DNA of 64,000 nt from Jiella mangrovi (GTDB taxonomy: Bacteria; Pseudomonadota; Alphaproteobacteria; Rhizobiales; Rhizobiaceae). The translations under genes were made by a program, and so were the position numbers. Where the stretch lies: contig NZ_JAGJCF010000016.1 of assembly GCF_017815135.1 (NCBI RefSeq), forward strand, positions 1 through 64,000, given 5' to 3'. Numbering within the stretch: position 1 is the stretch's first letter; each line of letters opens with the position of its first letter. Below the pieces are notes generated by a model. That model ran no database searches. It saw only the letters and a program-made list of their open reading frames with translations, and was not told the origin of the DNA. Positions 26,051 through 35,250 of the stretch are shown one piece after another.

Positions 26051-26139
26051 GGTGTCTCCTTTATGGGCAGGAGCCTGTCAGCGACGACGTCGGCGGGCAA
26101 ATATCGTTTTTGCATCGCCCTATCGAATTGAGGCAAGAC
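26051..26139. promoter_or_regulatory. Divergent promoter region between Rieske operon and LysR regulator
   Basis: The 89-base gap between two divergent starts is the expected binding site for the LysR protein. It contains ATATCGTTTTTGCATCGCCC and CTATCGAATTG, more AT-rich than the surroundings. I could not fix a T-N11-A box unambiguously. Confidence 0.45.
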
Positions 26140-27132
26140 ATGCCGGTGCGTGCACCAGAGCCGGTCGATGACCCGCGAGACCAGCCGAAAGTTGCAGTCG
26201 CGGCGGGAGCGGACGGCGCGCGGCTCTGGCTGCCGCTGAACGCGCTTCGCGCCTTCGAAGCGGTGGCCCGGTGCCTGAGCTTCACGGGGGCGGCGACCTC
26301 GCTGCATATTTCCCAGAGCGCGCTCTCGCGCCATGTCAGCCGGCTTGAGGACCTCATCGGCTGCAAGCTTTTGGAGCGGCGGCCACAGGGGCTCGCGCTG
26401 ACGCCGGCCGGCGCTGCCCTGCTGCCGGTGGTGACGAAGTCCTTCGACGGCATCGAGACCACGATGCAGGGGCTGCGCCGCAAGGCCGGCACGAGCGGGC
26501 GGATGCTGCGCGTTCACATGCCGCCGACATTTCTCCACGTCATGGGCATGGCGCTGCTTCGCGAATTTCGCCTCGCTTTTCCCAATATCTCGATCGACCT
26601 CTTCTCCTGGAACGGCGTCGGCCTGCCGAGGGCCAGCGCCTCGGACATCGCCATCGTCTTCGATCGGCCGAAATACGACGACGCGGTGCGCGATCCGCTC
26701 TGGCTGATCAGCCAGACCCCGGCCGCGACGCCGGAAATCGCCGAGCGCTGCAAGGGCATGGATCTCGAGACCTTTCTCCGCTCGAACGAGCTCTTGCACA
26801 CGCGGCTAGAGGGAGAACCCTTCGGCGTCCTCTGGTCGGCCTTCGCGAGGCGTTTCGATCTCGACATCGACGCCGAACGCGGCCTGACACTCGACAGCGA
26901 GGCCCTGACCGTCGAATGGGCCAAGGGCGGCAATGGCGTCATTCTGGTCGATGTCGACATGTTCGCCAAGGACCTCGCCGACGGGCATCTGGTGACGCCC
27001 TACGACGCCACCTGTGAATCGGGCTTCGGCTACTATCTCGCCGTCCATCCGGACGATATTTCGGACCCCGCCATCGCCCTCTTCCGCTCCTGGGTGCTGG
27101 AGCGCTTCGCCCGCATCAAGACGTCCGACTGA
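26140..27132 (+). CDS. LysR-family transcriptional regulator (GcvA-like)
   Basis: 330 residues. The N-terminal winged helix-turn-helix reads LNALRAFEAVARCLSFTGAA then LHISQSALSRHVSRLEDLIG, followed by a type 2 periplasmic-binding-protein effector domain. NALRAFEA and the overall pattern match GcvA-type LysR regulators. ATG 26140 is chosen, with GAGG upstream; it gives about 28 extra residues before the HTH. It is transcribed away from the Rieske/PLP/flavoprotein cluster and is the likely regulator of that cluster, probably using the cluster's substrate as effector. Confidence 0.88.
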   Translation: MPVRAPEPVDDPRDQPKVAVAAGADGARLWLPLNALRAFEAVARCLSFTGAATSLHISQSALSRHVSRLEDLIGCKLLERRPQGLALTPAGAALLPVVTKSFDGIETTMQGLRRKAGTSGRMLRVHMPPTFLHVMGMALLREFRLAFPNISIDLFSWNGVGLPRASASDIAIVFDRPKYDDAVRDPLWLISQTPAATPEIAERCKGMDLETFLRSNELLHTRLEGEPFGVLWSAFARRFDLDIDAERGLTLDSEALTVEWAKGGNGVILVDVDMFAKDLADGHLVTPYDATCESGFGYYLAVHPDDISDPAIALFRSWVLERFARIKTSD

Positions 27133-27177
27133 GAATGACGGTCTGCGCCGTCCAAAGCGCGTGTTTCGTCAGCCCGA

Positions 27178-28233
27178 TCAGGCCGCACCGTCCGGTGTCC
27201 GGCTGCGGGGCGCTGGAATGCTCTGGCGCCAGATCAGGCGTCCGGGCACCTGCACGTCGATCCCCGGCTGGATCGGCCTCAAAGGCTCGTCGAGATGCAG
27301 GATGTCGAGCGCCTTTTCGACCATCGTGTCGATCGGCTGGCGGACGGTCGTCAGCCGGTAGGGAAAACGGCGACCTTCGGCGATGTCGTCGAAGCCGCCG
27401 ATCATGACGTCGTCGGGGACCTTCAGGCCAAAGCGTTGCCCGAGTGCGTCGATCGCCCCCATCGCCATGATGTCGTTGATGCCGAAGATCGCATCGGGAA
27501 GCTTCGCCTTTCCGTCGCGATAGTGACGGCTGACGGCATTGAACGCGCCGTCGTAGACGGAATGGCCTTCGAGCGAGGTGATGGCGCTGCGCGCGATGCC
27601 GGCCTCCGCCAGCTTATCAACGAAGCCGCGGGCCCTGTCCTGGCTCGTCGTACCCTTGGGATCGCCATGGATCATCGCGAAGGTGCGCGCGCCGGCCGCC
27701 AGAAAGGCTTCGGCGATGAGCCGCCCGCCCTCGGCATTGGCGCAGCGCACGCCGGAGGCGTCGCTGCCCGGGATGTAGCGGTTGAACAGGACGACGGGAA
27801 TGCCGCGATCGTGGCACAGGCTGACCATGCGCGTCGAAAGCTGCGCCGATGTGAGAATGACCCCGTCGACCTGGTAGCGGAGCACCCGAAGGATCGCCTC
27901 GTCGCTGTCGCCACCATTCGGCACCGTGAAGGTCAGCACCTGGCGCCCCTGCCCCTGCAGGCGCAGGATGAACGCCTCGAGCACCTGGAGATAGAAGGGA
28001 TTGGCCGTATTGCCGAGAATAACGGCGACGATGTTCGATCGCCGCGTCGTCAGGCTTCGCGCGATCGAATTGGGGACGTAGTTGAGCTTCTTCGCCGCCT
28101 CGACGATCCGAAGACGCTTCTCCTCGGCCAGACTCGATCCCGGCGTGAAGGCGCGGGAGACGGCCGATTGCGACACTCCAGCCAGCGCGGCGACGTCGGA
28201 TGATGTGGCGCCAGATCGCTGACGGGTGCTCAT
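27178..28233 (-). CDS. LacI-family transcriptional regulator
   Basis: 351 residues. The LacI-type HTH is SSDVAALAGVSQSAVSRAFT with hinge YVPNSIARSLTTRRSNIVAV, followed by a periplasmic-binding-protein-like sensor. ATG 28233 (MSTRQRSG) is used; the frame's TTG at 28239 adds two residues. It is divergent from a sugar-type ABC operon. The gap carries TTGAATGCGTATTCAA (28434-28449), a palindrome with the central CG usual for LacI-family operators. Very similar palindromes occur at 36749, 36905 and 45776, so this protein is the probable regulator of five operons over 20 kb. Its binding domain is of the ribose/monosaccharide class, but the effector is unknown. Confidence 0.9.
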   Translation of the reverse strand: MSTRQRSGATSSDVAALAGVSQSAVSRAFTPGSSLAEEKRLRIVEAAKKLNYVPNSIARSLTTRRSNIVAVILGNTANPFYLQVLEAFILRLQGQGRQVLTFTVPNGGDSDEAILRVLRYQVDGVILTSAQLSTRMVSLCHDRGIPVVLFNRYIPGSDASGVRCANAEGGRLIAEAFLAAGARTFAMIHGDPKGTTSQDRARGFVDKLAEAGIARSAITSLEGHSVYDGAFNAVSRHYRDGKAKLPDAIFGINDIMAMGAIDALGQRFGLKVPDDVMIGGFDDIAEGRRFPYRLTTVRQPIDTMVEKALDILHLDEPLRPIQPGIDVQVPGRLIWRQSIPAPRSRTPDGAA

Positions 28234-28433
28234 TGCCAAGGAACCTCTCGCAATGCGTGAATTCGGCGTCCGTCACTCACCTGATTGCGCTCGCAACTTT
28301 TGCATGGGCCGCGCCATCTGCCGAAAACTGCATCATGCCTGATGTTTTTCTCGGCAATACTGTGAGCGGCATGAAATTTCAATCCTTCCGGCCGACCTGC
28401 GGCGATTGACACCCCTGCCGTCGTCGCGCAAAG

Positions 28434-28449
28434 TTGAATGCGTATTCAA
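28434..28449. promoter_or_regulatory. Predicted LacI-family operator TTGAATGCGTATTCAA
   Basis: A 16-base near-perfect palindrome, 58 bases before the ABC binding-protein start and 200 bases before the divergent LacI start. It differs at one position from the perfect palindrome at 45776-45791. Confidence 0.7.
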
Positions 28450-28506
28450 GGGGCGGGCTGACTGCAACTGCATGGTTGCCTCGCCGGATATGGCAATGAG
28501 GGAGAC

Positions 28507-29637
28507 ATGATGGTGCGCGTTCGCTTGGATCTCGTGAGCTTTGTCGCCGGCGCCGTGCTGGCTGCGGGAACGTTGCCCGCCTTCGCCCAGGACGCAGAAG
28601 CCGGTGTCGAGCGCGCCAGGCAGGCGCTCGCCGTCTATCAGGAAAAGCCGGTCTTCAAGGCGCCGGCCGAGCCCTTCGATGCCAAGGCCTGCGCCAAGGG
28701 CAAGCGAATGCTCTCCATTCCCAATTCGAGCGCAAACCCCTTCCTGAAAGGGATCATCGACCGGATGAAGCTCGTCGGCAAGGAGCTCGGCCTCGACGTC
28801 GTGGAGTGGGAGAACCAGGGCCAGCCGAGCCAATGGGTGCAGGGCTTCGAATATGCGATCCGCGACAAGTTCGATATCATCGACCTGATCTCGGGCATCG
28901 ATCCGGCGACGGTGGCGCCGCAGGTCAAGGCGGCGTCGGACGCCGGGGTCAAGGTGATGACCTCGCACTTCTACGACCCGTCGGACAAGCAGAGCCCGCT
29001 CGTCTCCAGTTCGCTGACGATCGGCTTCAACGAGATCGGCAAGATCCTCGGCAATTGGGCGATCGCCAACACCGACGGCAAGGCCAATATCATCCTCGTC
29101 GTGTCCAACGAGGTTCCCCCGACGGCTCCCCTGGTCAGGGGCATCAAGTCCGCGCTCGCCGACAATTGCCCGGACTGCAAGATCGCGCAGGAGATCAATG
29201 TCGGCGTCACCGAATGGGCGACCAAGATCCAGCCCTCGGTGCAGTCGGCGGTCCAGGCCGATCCCGACGTCAACGTCGTCATCCCGATCTACGATTCCAT
29301 GTCGCAATTCGTGGTTCCGGCCCTCAGGCTGACCGGCAAGACGGGCAGCGTGAAGGTCGCCACCTTCAACGGCACGCCCTTCGTGCTTGATTTCATCTCG
29401 CAAGGCGTCGTCGACATGGACATCGGCGAAAGCCTCGACTGGATCGCCTATGCCACGATCGACGGCCATCTCCGCGACGCCTGCGGCCTGAAATCGCCGA
29501 GCGCATTGAACGTGCCGTTCTACATCTTCGACAAGAACAACGTCGCCGACGCCGGCTCGCCGGCGAAATTCGACACCGGCTATGGCGACGCCTATGTCGC
29601 CGGGTTCAGAAAGCTCTGGGGCCTCGGCGCAGAGTGA
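28507..29637 (+). CDS. Sugar-type ABC transporter substrate-binding protein
   Basis: 376 residues with a Sec signal peptide (residues 1-27, ending PAFA before QD) and a periplasmic-binding-protein type 1 (RbsB-like, Peripla_BP_4) domain. Recognisable blocks are KRMLSIPNSSANPFLKGIID, IIDLISGIDPATVAPQVKAA and the C-terminal VDMDIGESLDWIAYATIDGH. An internal NCPDCK segment could form a disulfide. GAGGGAG lies just before the ATG; a second ATG follows immediately. It heads a three-gene import operon, overlapping the ATPase start by GTGA. Although the class is sugar-binding, the regulon context suggests a sugar acid, polyol or other small polar solute. Confidence 0.88.
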   Translation: MMVRVRLDLVSFVAGAVLAAGTLPAFAQDAEAGVERARQALAVYQEKPVFKAPAEPFDAKACAKGKRMLSIPNSSANPFLKGIIDRMKLVGKELGLDVVEWENQGQPSQWVQGFEYAIRDKFDIIDLISGIDPATVAPQVKAASDAGVKVMTSHFYDPSDKQSPLVSSSLTIGFNEIGKILGNWAIANTDGKANIILVVSNEVPPTAPLVRGIKSALADNCPDCKIAQEINVGVTEWATKIQPSVQSAVQADPDVNVVIPIYDSMSQFVVPALRLTGKTGSVKVATFNGTPFVLDFISQGVVDMDIGESLDWIAYATIDGHLRDACGLKSPSALNVPFYIFDKNNVADAGSPAKFDTGYGDAYVAGFRKLWGLGAE

Positions 29638-31283
29638 GTTTCGGTGATGGCGAAGGGGCGCTGACGGCCCGGTCCGAAGGTTCCGCCTCGCGGACAGGTT
29701 TACCCCCGGTTCTGCGCCTTCGAAATGTCGCGAAGACCTTCGGCGGCGCCGTCGCGCTGGGCGGCGTATCGCTCGATGTCGCGGCCGGCGAGGTCCACGG
29801 CCTCCTCGGCAAGAACGGCTCCGGCAAATCGACGCTGGTGAAGATCCTTGCCGGCTTCCATGCGCCCGATCCCGGCAGCAGCATGGAGGTCGACGGCCAG
29901 CCGGTGGCGCTGCCGCTGAAGCCGGGTGATTTCCGCCGGCTGGGCATGAGCTTCGTCCACCAGAATCTCGGCCTCATCCCTTCGCTGACCGTGCTGGAGA
30001 ACCTGCGGCTTTCCGCCCTCACGTCGCCCGGCCGGGCGTGGATCGACTGGAAGGCGGAGCGCAGCGCGGCGCGCGAGGCACTGGAGACGTTCGGCCTTCG
30101 CCTCGACATCCTGGAGCGGGTCGACCGGCTGAGCCCGGTCAACCGGGCGCTTCTCGCCATCGTCAGGGCCTTCGAGGATATTCGCAGCGGCCTCGAAGGC
30201 AGCGGCCGTCCGGGCCTTGTCCTGCTCGACGAACCGACGCCCTTCCTGCCGCGCGAGGGCGTCGAAAAGCTGTTCGGGCTGGTTCGCTCTATTTCCGACC
30301 GAGGCTCCAGCGTCGTCTTCATTTCCCACGACATCGATGAAGTCATGGCCATCACCGACCGTGTCACCGTCCTGCGCGACGGCCACGTCGCCGGCAGCCT
30401 CGTGACGAAGGATGCCAGCCACGACGCGGTCGTCCAGCTGATCGTCGGACGCGAGCTCGCGCGCTCGGCGCCCGCCCGCACGGCCCGGAAGGTCGAGCGC
30501 CCCGTCCGCGCCGTCATCGAGGGTGTCGAGGGCCCGCGCCTCGCCCCTTGCAGCGTCACCATCGCGCAAGGCGAAATTCTCGGCCTGACCGGCCTGATCG
30601 GCTCGGGCTACGAGGAACTGGCCTATCTCGTCTTCGGCGCGACCAGGGCTGCCGGCGGGACGCTCGCTCTCGACGGCGCTGAACCGCTCGAGCTCCCGGC
30701 CATGACGCCGCGGCGCGCCATCGATCGGGGACTGGCGCTTCTGCCCGGCGACCGCCAGAATGCAAGCGGCGTCGATTCCCTCTCCCTTCTCGACAATATG
30801 TTTCTGCCGGACGTGGACCGCTTCTTCCGGCGCGGCCTGCTCGACCATCGCGCCATGCGGCAGGAGGCCGAGGCCCTTGGCAAAGCCTTCGAGGTCCGCC
30901 CCAACGACCCGATTCAGAAGCTCTCGGCCCTGTCCGGCGGCAACGCCCAGAAGGTGCTGATCGCGCGCTGGATGAACCGCAAGCCGAGCCTCCTGCTCCT
31001 CGACGAGCCGACCCAGGGCGTCGATGTCGGCACGCGCCAGCAGATCTTCGCGGCGCTGAGGGCCGCCGCCGCCGACGGCATGTCCGTCATCTGCGCCAGT
31101 TCCGACGCCGAGCAGCTCGCCGAAATCTGCGACCGCGTCCTGATCTTCGCTCGCGGCCGGATCGTCAAAGAACTCGTCGGCGCCGAGATCACCAAGGACC
31201 GCATTGCCGAGGCAACCTACGCCTCGCTGGACGGCATGGGCGCTCTCCCGCCCGACGAACGACCCGAGGACGAGATGCAATGA
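29634..31283 (+). CDS. Sugar-type ABC transporter, double ATP-binding protein (RbsA/XylG-like)
   Basis: 549 residues with two ABC domains in the RbsA arrangement. Domain 1 has Walker A GKNGSGKST and Walker B LVLLDEPT but a divergent signature (LSPVNRALLAIVRAF). Domain 2 has a degenerate P-loop (GLIGSGYEEL), intact signature LSGGNAQKVLIARWM and Walker B LLLLDEPTQGVDVG. This asymmetry is normal for the family, in which one site hydrolyses ATP. The start is GTG 29634, inside the binding-protein stop. Its stop overlaps the permease ATG at 31280. Confidence 0.9.
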   Translation: MSFGDGEGALTARSEGSASRTGLPPVLRLRNVAKTFGGAVALGGVSLDVAAGEVHGLLGKNGSGKSTLVKILAGFHAPDPGSSMEVDGQPVALPLKPGDFRRLGMSFVHQNLGLIPSLTVLENLRLSALTSPGRAWIDWKAERSAAREALETFGLRLDILERVDRLSPVNRALLAIVRAFEDIRSGLEGSGRPGLVLLDEPTPFLPREGVEKLFGLVRSISDRGSSVVFISHDIDEVMAITDRVTVLRDGHVAGSLVTKDASHDAVVQLIVGRELARSAPARTARKVERPVRAVIEGVEGPRLAPCSVTIAQGEILGLTGLIGSGYEELAYLVFGATRAAGGTLALDGAEPLELPAMTPRRAIDRGLALLPGDRQNASGVDSLSLLDNMFLPDVDRFFRRGLLDHRAMRQEAEALGKAFEVRPNDPIQKLSALSGGNAQKVLIARWMNRKPSLLLLDEPTQGVDVGTRQQIFAALRAAAADGMSVICASSDAEQLAEICDRVLIFARGRIVKELVGAEITKDRIAEATYASLDGMGALPPDERPEDEMQ

Positions 31284-32272
31284 CAGAAGCCGTGGCCACC
31301 CGAAAAAAGCCCGCCGTCAATTACCACCGGCTGTTCGAGCGGGTCGCGCTCGTCCTCGTCTGGCTGATCATCATCGCGGTGTTCGGCGCGATCATGCCCC
31401 GCTCGTTTCTGAACTGGGGCAACTTCTCGATCATGTTCGCGTCCTATGCGCCGGCCGCGCTTCTGGCGCTCGCGATCATCGTGCCTTTGACGGCCGGCGA
31501 TTATGATCTTTCCGTCGGGGCGACGCTGACGCTGTCCTCCTGCGTCATCGGTGTCCTCAACGTCTGGGCGGGGCTGCCGATCCTCCTCGTCGTCCTTTTG
31601 GCGCTGCTCGCCGGGCTCGTTGTCGGCCTCGTCAATGCGTTCTTCATCGTCTATGTGCGCATTCCCTCGCTGGTCGTCACGCTGGGCACCACCTCGCTGA
31701 TGACCGGCATCGTCCAGTGGATGACGAATTCCTCGACCATCGGCGGCATCGACAATGCGCTGATCATGGCCGTCGTCGGCGGCCGGCTGTTCGGCGTGCC
31801 CTACGCCTTCTACTATGCGCTCGTCGCGGCGATCGCGATGTCCTACGTCTTCGACTTCACCCCGCTCGGCCGGCGGCTCCTGTTCGTCGGGCGCGGGCGC
31901 GAAGTCGCGCGGCTGAACGGCATCGCGGTCGATCGGGTGCGGGTCGGCGCCCTCGTCGCTTCGGGCGTCATCTCTGCCGCGGCCGGCGTCCTTTATGCCG
32001 GCGTCCTCGGTTCGGCCGATCCCTATTCCGGCCTGAACTATCTCTTGCCGGCCTTTGCAGCCGCCTTCCTCGGCGCGACGACCATCCTGCCGGGGCGTTT
32101 CAACCCGTGGGGCGCCATCGTCGCGGTCTATTTCCTCGCAACGGGGATCACGGGCCTCACCATGCTCGGCATTCCGCTCTGGGTGACCAACGTCTTCAAT
32201 GGCGGCGCCCTGATCCTCGCGGTGACGATCTCGCAGCTGACCCGCGGCCGCGAGGCGAGCGACATCGGCTGA
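31280..32272 (+). CDS. Sugar-type ABC transporter permease (RbsC-like, BPD_transp_2)
   Basis: 330 residues, eight or more hydrophobic segments. The family blocks include LLALAIIVPLTAGDYDLSVG (the GGIDLSVG-like motif near residue 75), YVRIPSLVVTLGTTSLMTGI and FLGATTILPGRFNPWGAIVA. It forms the membrane channel for the ABC importer encoded just upstream. It ends 43 bases before the convergent TRAP permease gene. Confidence 0.92.
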   Translation: MTEAVATRKKPAVNYHRLFERVALVLVWLIIIAVFGAIMPRSFLNWGNFSIMFASYAPAALLALAIIVPLTAGDYDLSVGATLTLSSCVIGVLNVWAGLPILLVVLLALLAGLVVGLVNAFFIVYVRIPSLVVTLGTTSLMTGIVQWMTNSSTIGGIDNALIMAVVGGRLFGVPYAFYYALVAAIAMSYVFDFTPLGRRLLFVGRGREVARLNGIAVDRVRVGALVASGVISAAAGVLYAGVLGSADPYSGLNYLLPAFAAAFLGATTILPGRFNPWGAIVAVYFLATGITGLTMLGIPLWVTNVFNGGALILAVTISQLTRGREASDIG

Positions 32273-32314
32273 CGACCGCGCGAGCGCCGGCAAGGCCATC
32301 AGTCTCCCGGCCGT

Positions 32315-33595
32315 TCAGTATCCGGCCAGTCTCGGCAGGAAGAGAAACACGCTCGGCAGGAACACGACGGCGAGCGTCACTGCGATCTCGATCGCGATAT
32401 AGGGCCAGACCTCGCGGATGATGTCGCCGACCTTCAGACCAGTGATCCCGGCCATCAGGAACAAGAGCACCCCGACGGGCGGCGTCAGCATGCCGACGAT
32501 CAGCGTCAGGATGAAGACCAGCGCGAATTGCAGCGGATCGACACCGTAGGTGAGCGCCATCGGCGCGAAGATCGGCACCAGCATGACATAGGCGGCGGTC
32601 GATTCCATGAACATGCCAACGATGACGAGCATGACGAAGATCAGAAGCAGGAAGACCGTCGGATCGCCGGTCAGGCCCTGCAAGAGCGCACGCAGATCCA
32701 TCGGCAGGTGATCGATCGAGAAAATGAAGGTGACTGTGGAGGCAAAGGCGATGATCACCGTGACGACGCCGGTCGTCATCGCCGCGTCGCGCAGTGCCGG
32801 CACGACGTCGGAGAGCTTCAGTTCCCGCGTGTAGAGAAAGCCGAGAAGCGCCGCCATGACGACGGCGATCGCCCCGCCCTCTGTGGCCGTGAAGGCGCCG
32901 CCCATGATGCCGCCGATGACGACGACGGGAAGCGCGATCACCGGGAGCGAGCGCAAGCCGCTGCGAATGACCGCCCTGATGGAAAATGGCGTGCCCGAAA
33001 CCGGGAAACCCCGGCGCCGCGCGGCGAAATAGACATAGACGGACATCAGCCCGGCAATCAGACATGCGGGCAGGACGCCGCCGATGAACAGGGCCGGCAG
33101 GGACAGGCTCGGGCCGGCGATCGTCGCATAGACGATCATCGCGGTCGACGGCGGCAGGATCGGGCCGAGATTGCCGGTGGCCGCGATCAGCGCGGCACCG
33201 AATGGGCGGCCATAGCTCTCGCCGAGCGGCTTGATCAGTGCGGAGCCGAGCGCCGCCGCATCGGCGACCGCAGCGCCCGAAACCGATGCCAGCCCGAGCC
33301 CTGAAGCGATGGTCACATGGCCGAGACCGCCATCGACCCGGCCGACCACGGTGTTGGCGAAATCGATCGCCACGCGCACGACGCCGCCGCGCACCATCAG
33401 TTCGCCGGCGAGCATGAAGAAGGGGATCGCGAGCAGCGGAAACGAGTTGATCGCGAACATCATCTTCGAGGCCAGAAGTTCGATCGGCAGACCGCTCATC
33501 CACAGACCGGTCATGCCGGCAAGGCCGAAGGCGAAGGCGAGCGGCACTCCGATCAGGCAGACCGCGAAGAAGACAGCGGCAATCGTTGCGCTCAT
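32315..33595 (-). CDS. TRAP transporter large permease subunit (DctM-like)
   Basis: 426 residues of the DctM family with about 12 membrane segments. Blocks include FFMLAGELMVRGG, SGAAVADAAALGSALIKPLG, LPPSTAMIVYATIAGPSLSL and GMLTPPVGVLLFLMAGITGL. ATG 33595 (MSATIAAVFFAV) overlaps the DctQ stop (ATGA 33592-33595). With the small permease and the binding protein it forms a secondary, sodium-driven importer for organic acids. It belongs to the transcription unit that starts with the flavoprotein at 36660. Confidence 0.92.
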   Translation of the reverse strand: MSATIAAVFFAVCLIGVPLAFAFGLAGMTGLWMSGLPIELLASKMMFAINSFPLLAIPFFMLAGELMVRGGVVRVAIDFANTVVGRVDGGLGHVTIASGLGLASVSGAAVADAAALGSALIKPLGESYGRPFGAALIAATGNLGPILPPSTAMIVYATIAGPSLSLPALFIGGVLPACLIAGLMSVYVYFAARRRGFPVSGTPFSIRAVIRSGLRSLPVIALPVVVIGGIMGGAFTATEGGAIAVVMAALLGFLYTRELKLSDVVPALRDAAMTTGVVTVIIAFASTVTFIFSIDHLPMDLRALLQGLTGDPTVFLLLIFVMLVIVGMFMESTAAYVMLVPIFAPMALTYGVDPLQFALVFILTLIVGMLTPPVGVLLFLMAGITGLKVGDIIREVWPYIAIEIAVTLAVVFLPSVFLFLPRLAGY

Positions 33596-34092
33596 GATGG
33601 CATCCCGGCTGTCGTTTCCGAAACGGCCCGCTGCCGGCTTCCGCCTTCCACCAGAAGAACGAGGAGGTGGACGATCGACCAGGCGGATCCGAAAGCCAGC
33701 GGATAGAAGAACCAGGCCGCCGAAATCGGCAGCGTGTTCAGCATCTCGACCGAGCGCCGTTCGATGCTGATCCATGCGCCGGCAAAGACGACCCCCATGA
33801 GGACGATCGTGGCAAGGCAGCCCGCCCGGACGAGAAGACCCCTGAAAACGGCGGGGACGCCGTCGATGACACTCGTTATGGAGACGTGCATCCCCCGCGA
33901 GATGCCGAGGGGCATGACCAGGAAGGACATCCAGAGGAAGGCCAGGCGGCTCAACTCGTTGGCGAAGATCAGCGAATGGCCGAAGCCATACCGGCCCACC
34001 ACGTCGATGGCGACCACCACGACGATGATCGCCAGTGCGATGACGACGACGCCCGTCATGACGCGATCGACGAAATCCAGCACCTTGTGCAT
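33592..34092 (-). CDS. TRAP transporter small permease subunit (DctQ-like)
   Basis: 166 residues with four predicted membrane helices. The typical EL-x-R-LAFLWMSFLVMPLGIS and GMHVSITSVIDGVP segments are seen (ELSRLAFLWMSFLVMPLGIS, residues about 43-62). ATG 34092 (MHKVLDF) is chosen because it follows the DctP stop by four bases; an upstream start at 34158 would overlap the DctP gene. Confidence 0.88.
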   Translation of the reverse strand: MHKVLDFVDRVMTGVVVIALAIIVVVVAIDVVGRYGFGHSLIFANELSRLAFLWMSFLVMPLGISRGMHVSITSVIDGVPAVFRGLLVRAGCLATIVLMGVVFAGAWISIERRSVEMLNTLPISAAWFFYPLAFGSAWSIVHLLVLLVEGGSRQRAVSETTAGMPS

Positions 34093-34096
34093 CAGG

Positions 34097-35101
34097 CTAC
34101 TTGGCAGCGTCGACGTCTGCGAGGAACTCGTCGACGAGCCCGGCTCCGAGCCGCTCACGGACCAGATCGTAGACCGGCAGGGTCGCCTTGCGGAAATCCT
34201 CCCGCTCCTCGGGCGTCAGCCTGGTGAAGGTCACGCCGTGCGAGAGGATCGACTTCAGATCCGCCGCCTCGTCTTCCTTGGCGAATTTTCGTTGCGCCTC
34301 GGTGGCGAGCCGGCCCGCGTTGAGGATCGCCTGGCGGTCTTCGGCGCTCATGGCGTCGAGCATGGACTTGCTCCCTGCAAAGACGATGACGTCGAAGAAG
34401 TGGCCGGTGTCGGACATGTATTTCTGTCCGGCGTCGTAGAGACGGAAGGCGTTGATCACCGAATAGGGGTTTTCCTGCGCGTCGACGACGCCCTGGCTGA
34501 GCGCCGCGAACATCTCGCTGCCGTCGATCGACACCGGGTTCGCGCCGAGCTGGCGGAAGGTCGCAATGTGGACGGGGTTGTTCTGCAGGCGGATCTTCAG
34601 GCCCTTGAGGTCTGCCGGCTCGGCGATCTTGCGCACGGAATTGGTCACATTGCGAAAGCCGAGTTCCATATAGCCGAGAACGACAAGCCCGCTCTTTTCG
34701 AACAGCGGCTTGAACTTGTCGCCGAACGGACCGTCGAAGACCTTGAAGGCGGTCTCGCGGTCGGGAAAGACGAAGGGCAGATTGGTGACGCCAAGCTCCG
34801 GCACCTGCGAATTGTAGAAGGCCGACGAGACGTAGACGCCGAAATTGATGCCGCTCTGGGCCTGGTTGACCATTTCGGTCGCCTGGCCGAGTTCGCTGTT
34901 GGGGAAAACCGAGACGGTGTAGCGGCCGTCGGTCAGTTCTTCGACCTTGCGAGCGAACACCTCGCGCAGCGCCCTCGTCGCGGAGTGGTTGTCGCCGAAA
35001 CCGGATGCGATTCTGAGCTCCGTGGCACTGGCCTGCGAGATTCCGGCAGTCAGCATCAGCGCGCCGGCAAACAGGCCGATCATCGTCTTAAGGCGAAACA
35101 T
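34097..35101 (-). CDS. TRAP transporter solute-binding protein (DctP-like)
   Basis: 334 residues. The Sec signal peptide is MFRLKTMIGLFAGALMLTAG ending ASA before TELRIASG. The DctP fold includes YTVSVFPNSELGQATEMVNQ, the conserved arginine segment DLKGLKIRLQNNPVHIATFR and the SQGVVDAQENPYSVINAFRL block. The arginine in KIRLQ normally salt-bridges a substrate carboxylate, so an organic acid ligand is likely. ATG 35101 is used; a longer frame upstream is antisense to nothing useful and lacks a signal. It lies 149 bases after the flavoprotein gene on the same strand. Confidence 0.9.
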   Translation of the reverse strand: MFRLKTMIGLFAGALMLTAGISQASATELRIASGFGDNHSATRALREVFARKVEELTDGRYTVSVFPNSELGQATEMVNQAQSGINFGVYVSSAFYNSQVPELGVTNLPFVFPDRETAFKVFDGPFGDKFKPLFEKSGLVVLGYMELGFRNVTNSVRKIAEPADLKGLKIRLQNNPVHIATFRQLGANPVSIDGSEMFAALSQGVVDAQENPYSVINAFRLYDAGQKYMSDTGHFFDVIVFAGSKSMLDAMSAEDRQAILNAGRLATEAQRKFAKEDEAADLKSILSHGVTFTRLTPEEREDFRKATLPVYDLVRERLGAGLVDEFLADVDAAK

Positions 35102-35250
35102 GGCAACTCCGTTGGTCTGGTTCGTGCCGCGGGCAGCGGCGAGGTTGGCAAGGACGCGATCTTTACGAATGGCCGCCGCGCAGAGCGGCCGGGACCATGC
35201 TTCATGAGTTTCCAGCCGGGCGGGCGCGCGCCGCCCGAGGCTTGCGAGTT

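Noticed and set aside
28371-28384. TGAAATTTCA palindrome upstream of the LacI-type gene as a fifth operator
   Set aside because: Its arms differ from the TTGAAT/ATTCAA arms of the other sites, and short AT palindromes occur by chance.
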